A stretch of 64,000 bases of DNA from the NCBI GenBank assembly GCA_963383645.1, contig OY726559.1, positions 113,361,296 through 113,425,295 of the forward strand, given 5' to 3'. Below are positions 62,880 through 64,000 of the stretch, one piece after another. The notes beneath the pieces are model-generated. The model was not told the DNA's origin, searched no databases, and saw only the letters and a program-made list of their open reading frames with translations. Positions within the stretch are counted from its first letter, which is position 1, and every line of letters starts with the position of its first letter. Source of the DNA: Muscardinus avellanarius. Its lineage: Eukaryota; Chordata; Mammalia; Rodentia; Gliridae. Position numbers and translations under genes: made by a program.

Positions 62880-64000
62880 TTTTTTTGTGGTACTGAGGGT
62901 GGAACCCAGGAGCTTTTCTACCTCCAGTCTCCACTCCCAGACCTATTTTATGTTTTATTTGGAAACAGGGTCTTACTAAGTTGCTGAGAGCCTAAGTAGC
63001 TGAGGCTGGCTTTGAAACTGTGTGATTCTGCCTCTGCCTCCCAAGCGTGGCGATTATAAGCGTGTGCCACCATGCCTAGCCCCCAGCCCAATTTTTTTTT
63101 TTTTTTTTTTTTTTTGGTGGTACTGGGCCTCCTGGAAGCCCTTCTATCTCCAGACTACACTCCCAGACCTATTTTTACATTTTTTAAATTTTATTTGGAA
63201 ACAGGGTCTCCTAAGCCAGCACATGCGGCTGGCTTCAGACCTGCACGATCCTCCTGTCTCTGCCTCCCAAGCGCGGGGATTACAAGCATGCGCCACCATG
63301 TCCGGCATTATTCTTTATTTTGAAATAGGGCCTTACTCAGTAGCTGAGGCTGGCCGCAAAACTGTGATCCTCCTGCCTCAGCCTCCCAAGTACTGGAATT
63401 ACAAGCGTGAGCCACCACTGGAAATTGTTTATTTATTTATTTGTGATACTGGAAATTGATGGAACCCAGGGGTATCTACCTCTGAGCTATACCCCCAACC
63501 CTATTTTTTTTTTTTTTTTTTTTTTTTGCGGGTCTGGGGATGGAACCCAGAGGCATTTGACCTCCGAGCTATACCCCCAGACCTATTATTTATTCTTTAT
63601 TTTGAAACAGGGTCTCACTAAGTTGGGGAGAGCCTTACTAAATAGCTGAGGCTTCCACGAACCGCCATCCTCCGGTCTCAGCCTCCAAAATGCTGGGATT
63701 ACAAGCATGCACCACCATGCCAGGCCCAACCCTATTTTTTATTCTTCTTTTTCTCCTTCTCCTCTCCTTCTTCTTCTTCTTTTTTTGAGGGTCTGAGAAT
63801 GGATCTCAGGGGATTTGACCTCCAAGGTACACCCCCAGACCTATTTTTTATTCTTTAATATTCTTTAATGAAACAGGGTCTCACTGAGTTGCAAAAGGCT
63901 TCACTAAGTAGCTGAGACTGTCTGCGAATCGTGATCTTCTGGTCTCAGCCTCCCGAATGCTGGGATTACAAGCATGTGGCACCACGCCCCGCTTATTCTT
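62880..64000 (-). mobile_element. Antisense SINE block to the window end
   Basis: B (62886-63082), C (63116-63305), B1 half (63308-63420), ID half (63440-63505), A (63530-63725), a TTC-rich tract (63740-63786) and a further A copy (63787-64000) cut by the window edge. Confidence 0.85.

Noticed and set aside
55000..64000. MEX3A, expected upstream by human synteny
   Set aside because: No KH-domain exon is visible.

Overview
This window is nuclear DNA from a mammal. It carries one recognisable protein-coding gene, LMNA (lamin A/C), on the minus strand. All twelve canonical coding exons are present between 36803 and 9273. Their splice sites are consensus and their lengths match human exons 1-10 exactly. 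Exon 11 and exon 12 are each one codon shorter, so the predicted products are prelamin A of 662 residues and lamin C of 572 residues.

The rest is dominated by dense short interspersed elements (SINEs). Each is a dimer: a 7SL/B1-like half (gccgggcgtggtggcgcacg...) joined to an ID-like, tRNA-derived half (gctgggggtgtagctcggag...ccccagtac). This is the B1-dID architecture of sciuromorph and related rodents (squirrels, mountain beaver, dormice, beaver). I infer such a rodent but cannot resolve the family. Older repeats (L1, L2, MIR, MER20 and one Alu-like 7SL monomer) survive between the SINEs.

Layout. 1-8370 is the flank downstream of LMNA: SINE clusters, an L1 fragment split by two SINEs, and a CpG-rich patch with a CTCF-like motif (4980-5340). 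8370-9272 is the lamin A 3' UTR. 9273-17556 holds exons 12 to 2, with SINEs in introns 2, 5, 6, 7 and 9. 17557-36447 is the 18.9-kb intron 1, which alternates SINE blocks with unique islands. 36100-37130 is the CpG-island promoter and exon 1, with a TATA-like box and an AP-1 site. 37130-64000 is the upstream flank: SINE clusters separated by unique islands without recognised genes. In human, SEMA4A lies downstream and MEX3A about 30 kb upstream of LMNA exon 1; neither is seen here.

Functionally, one promoter drives a primary transcript that ends in two ways. Reading through the exon 10 donor to a nearby ATTAAA gives lamin C. Splicing on to exons 11-12 gives prelamin A with a CSIM CaaX box and a ZMPSTE24 cleavage site. 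I found no convincing new biological system. The observations most worth following are a SINE whose target-site duplication copied the exon 6 splice donor, a homeodomain-motif cluster at 58348-58420, oriented CTCF-like motifs, repeated AP-1/MARE motifs in unique islands, and a young SINE subfamily nested in older copies.
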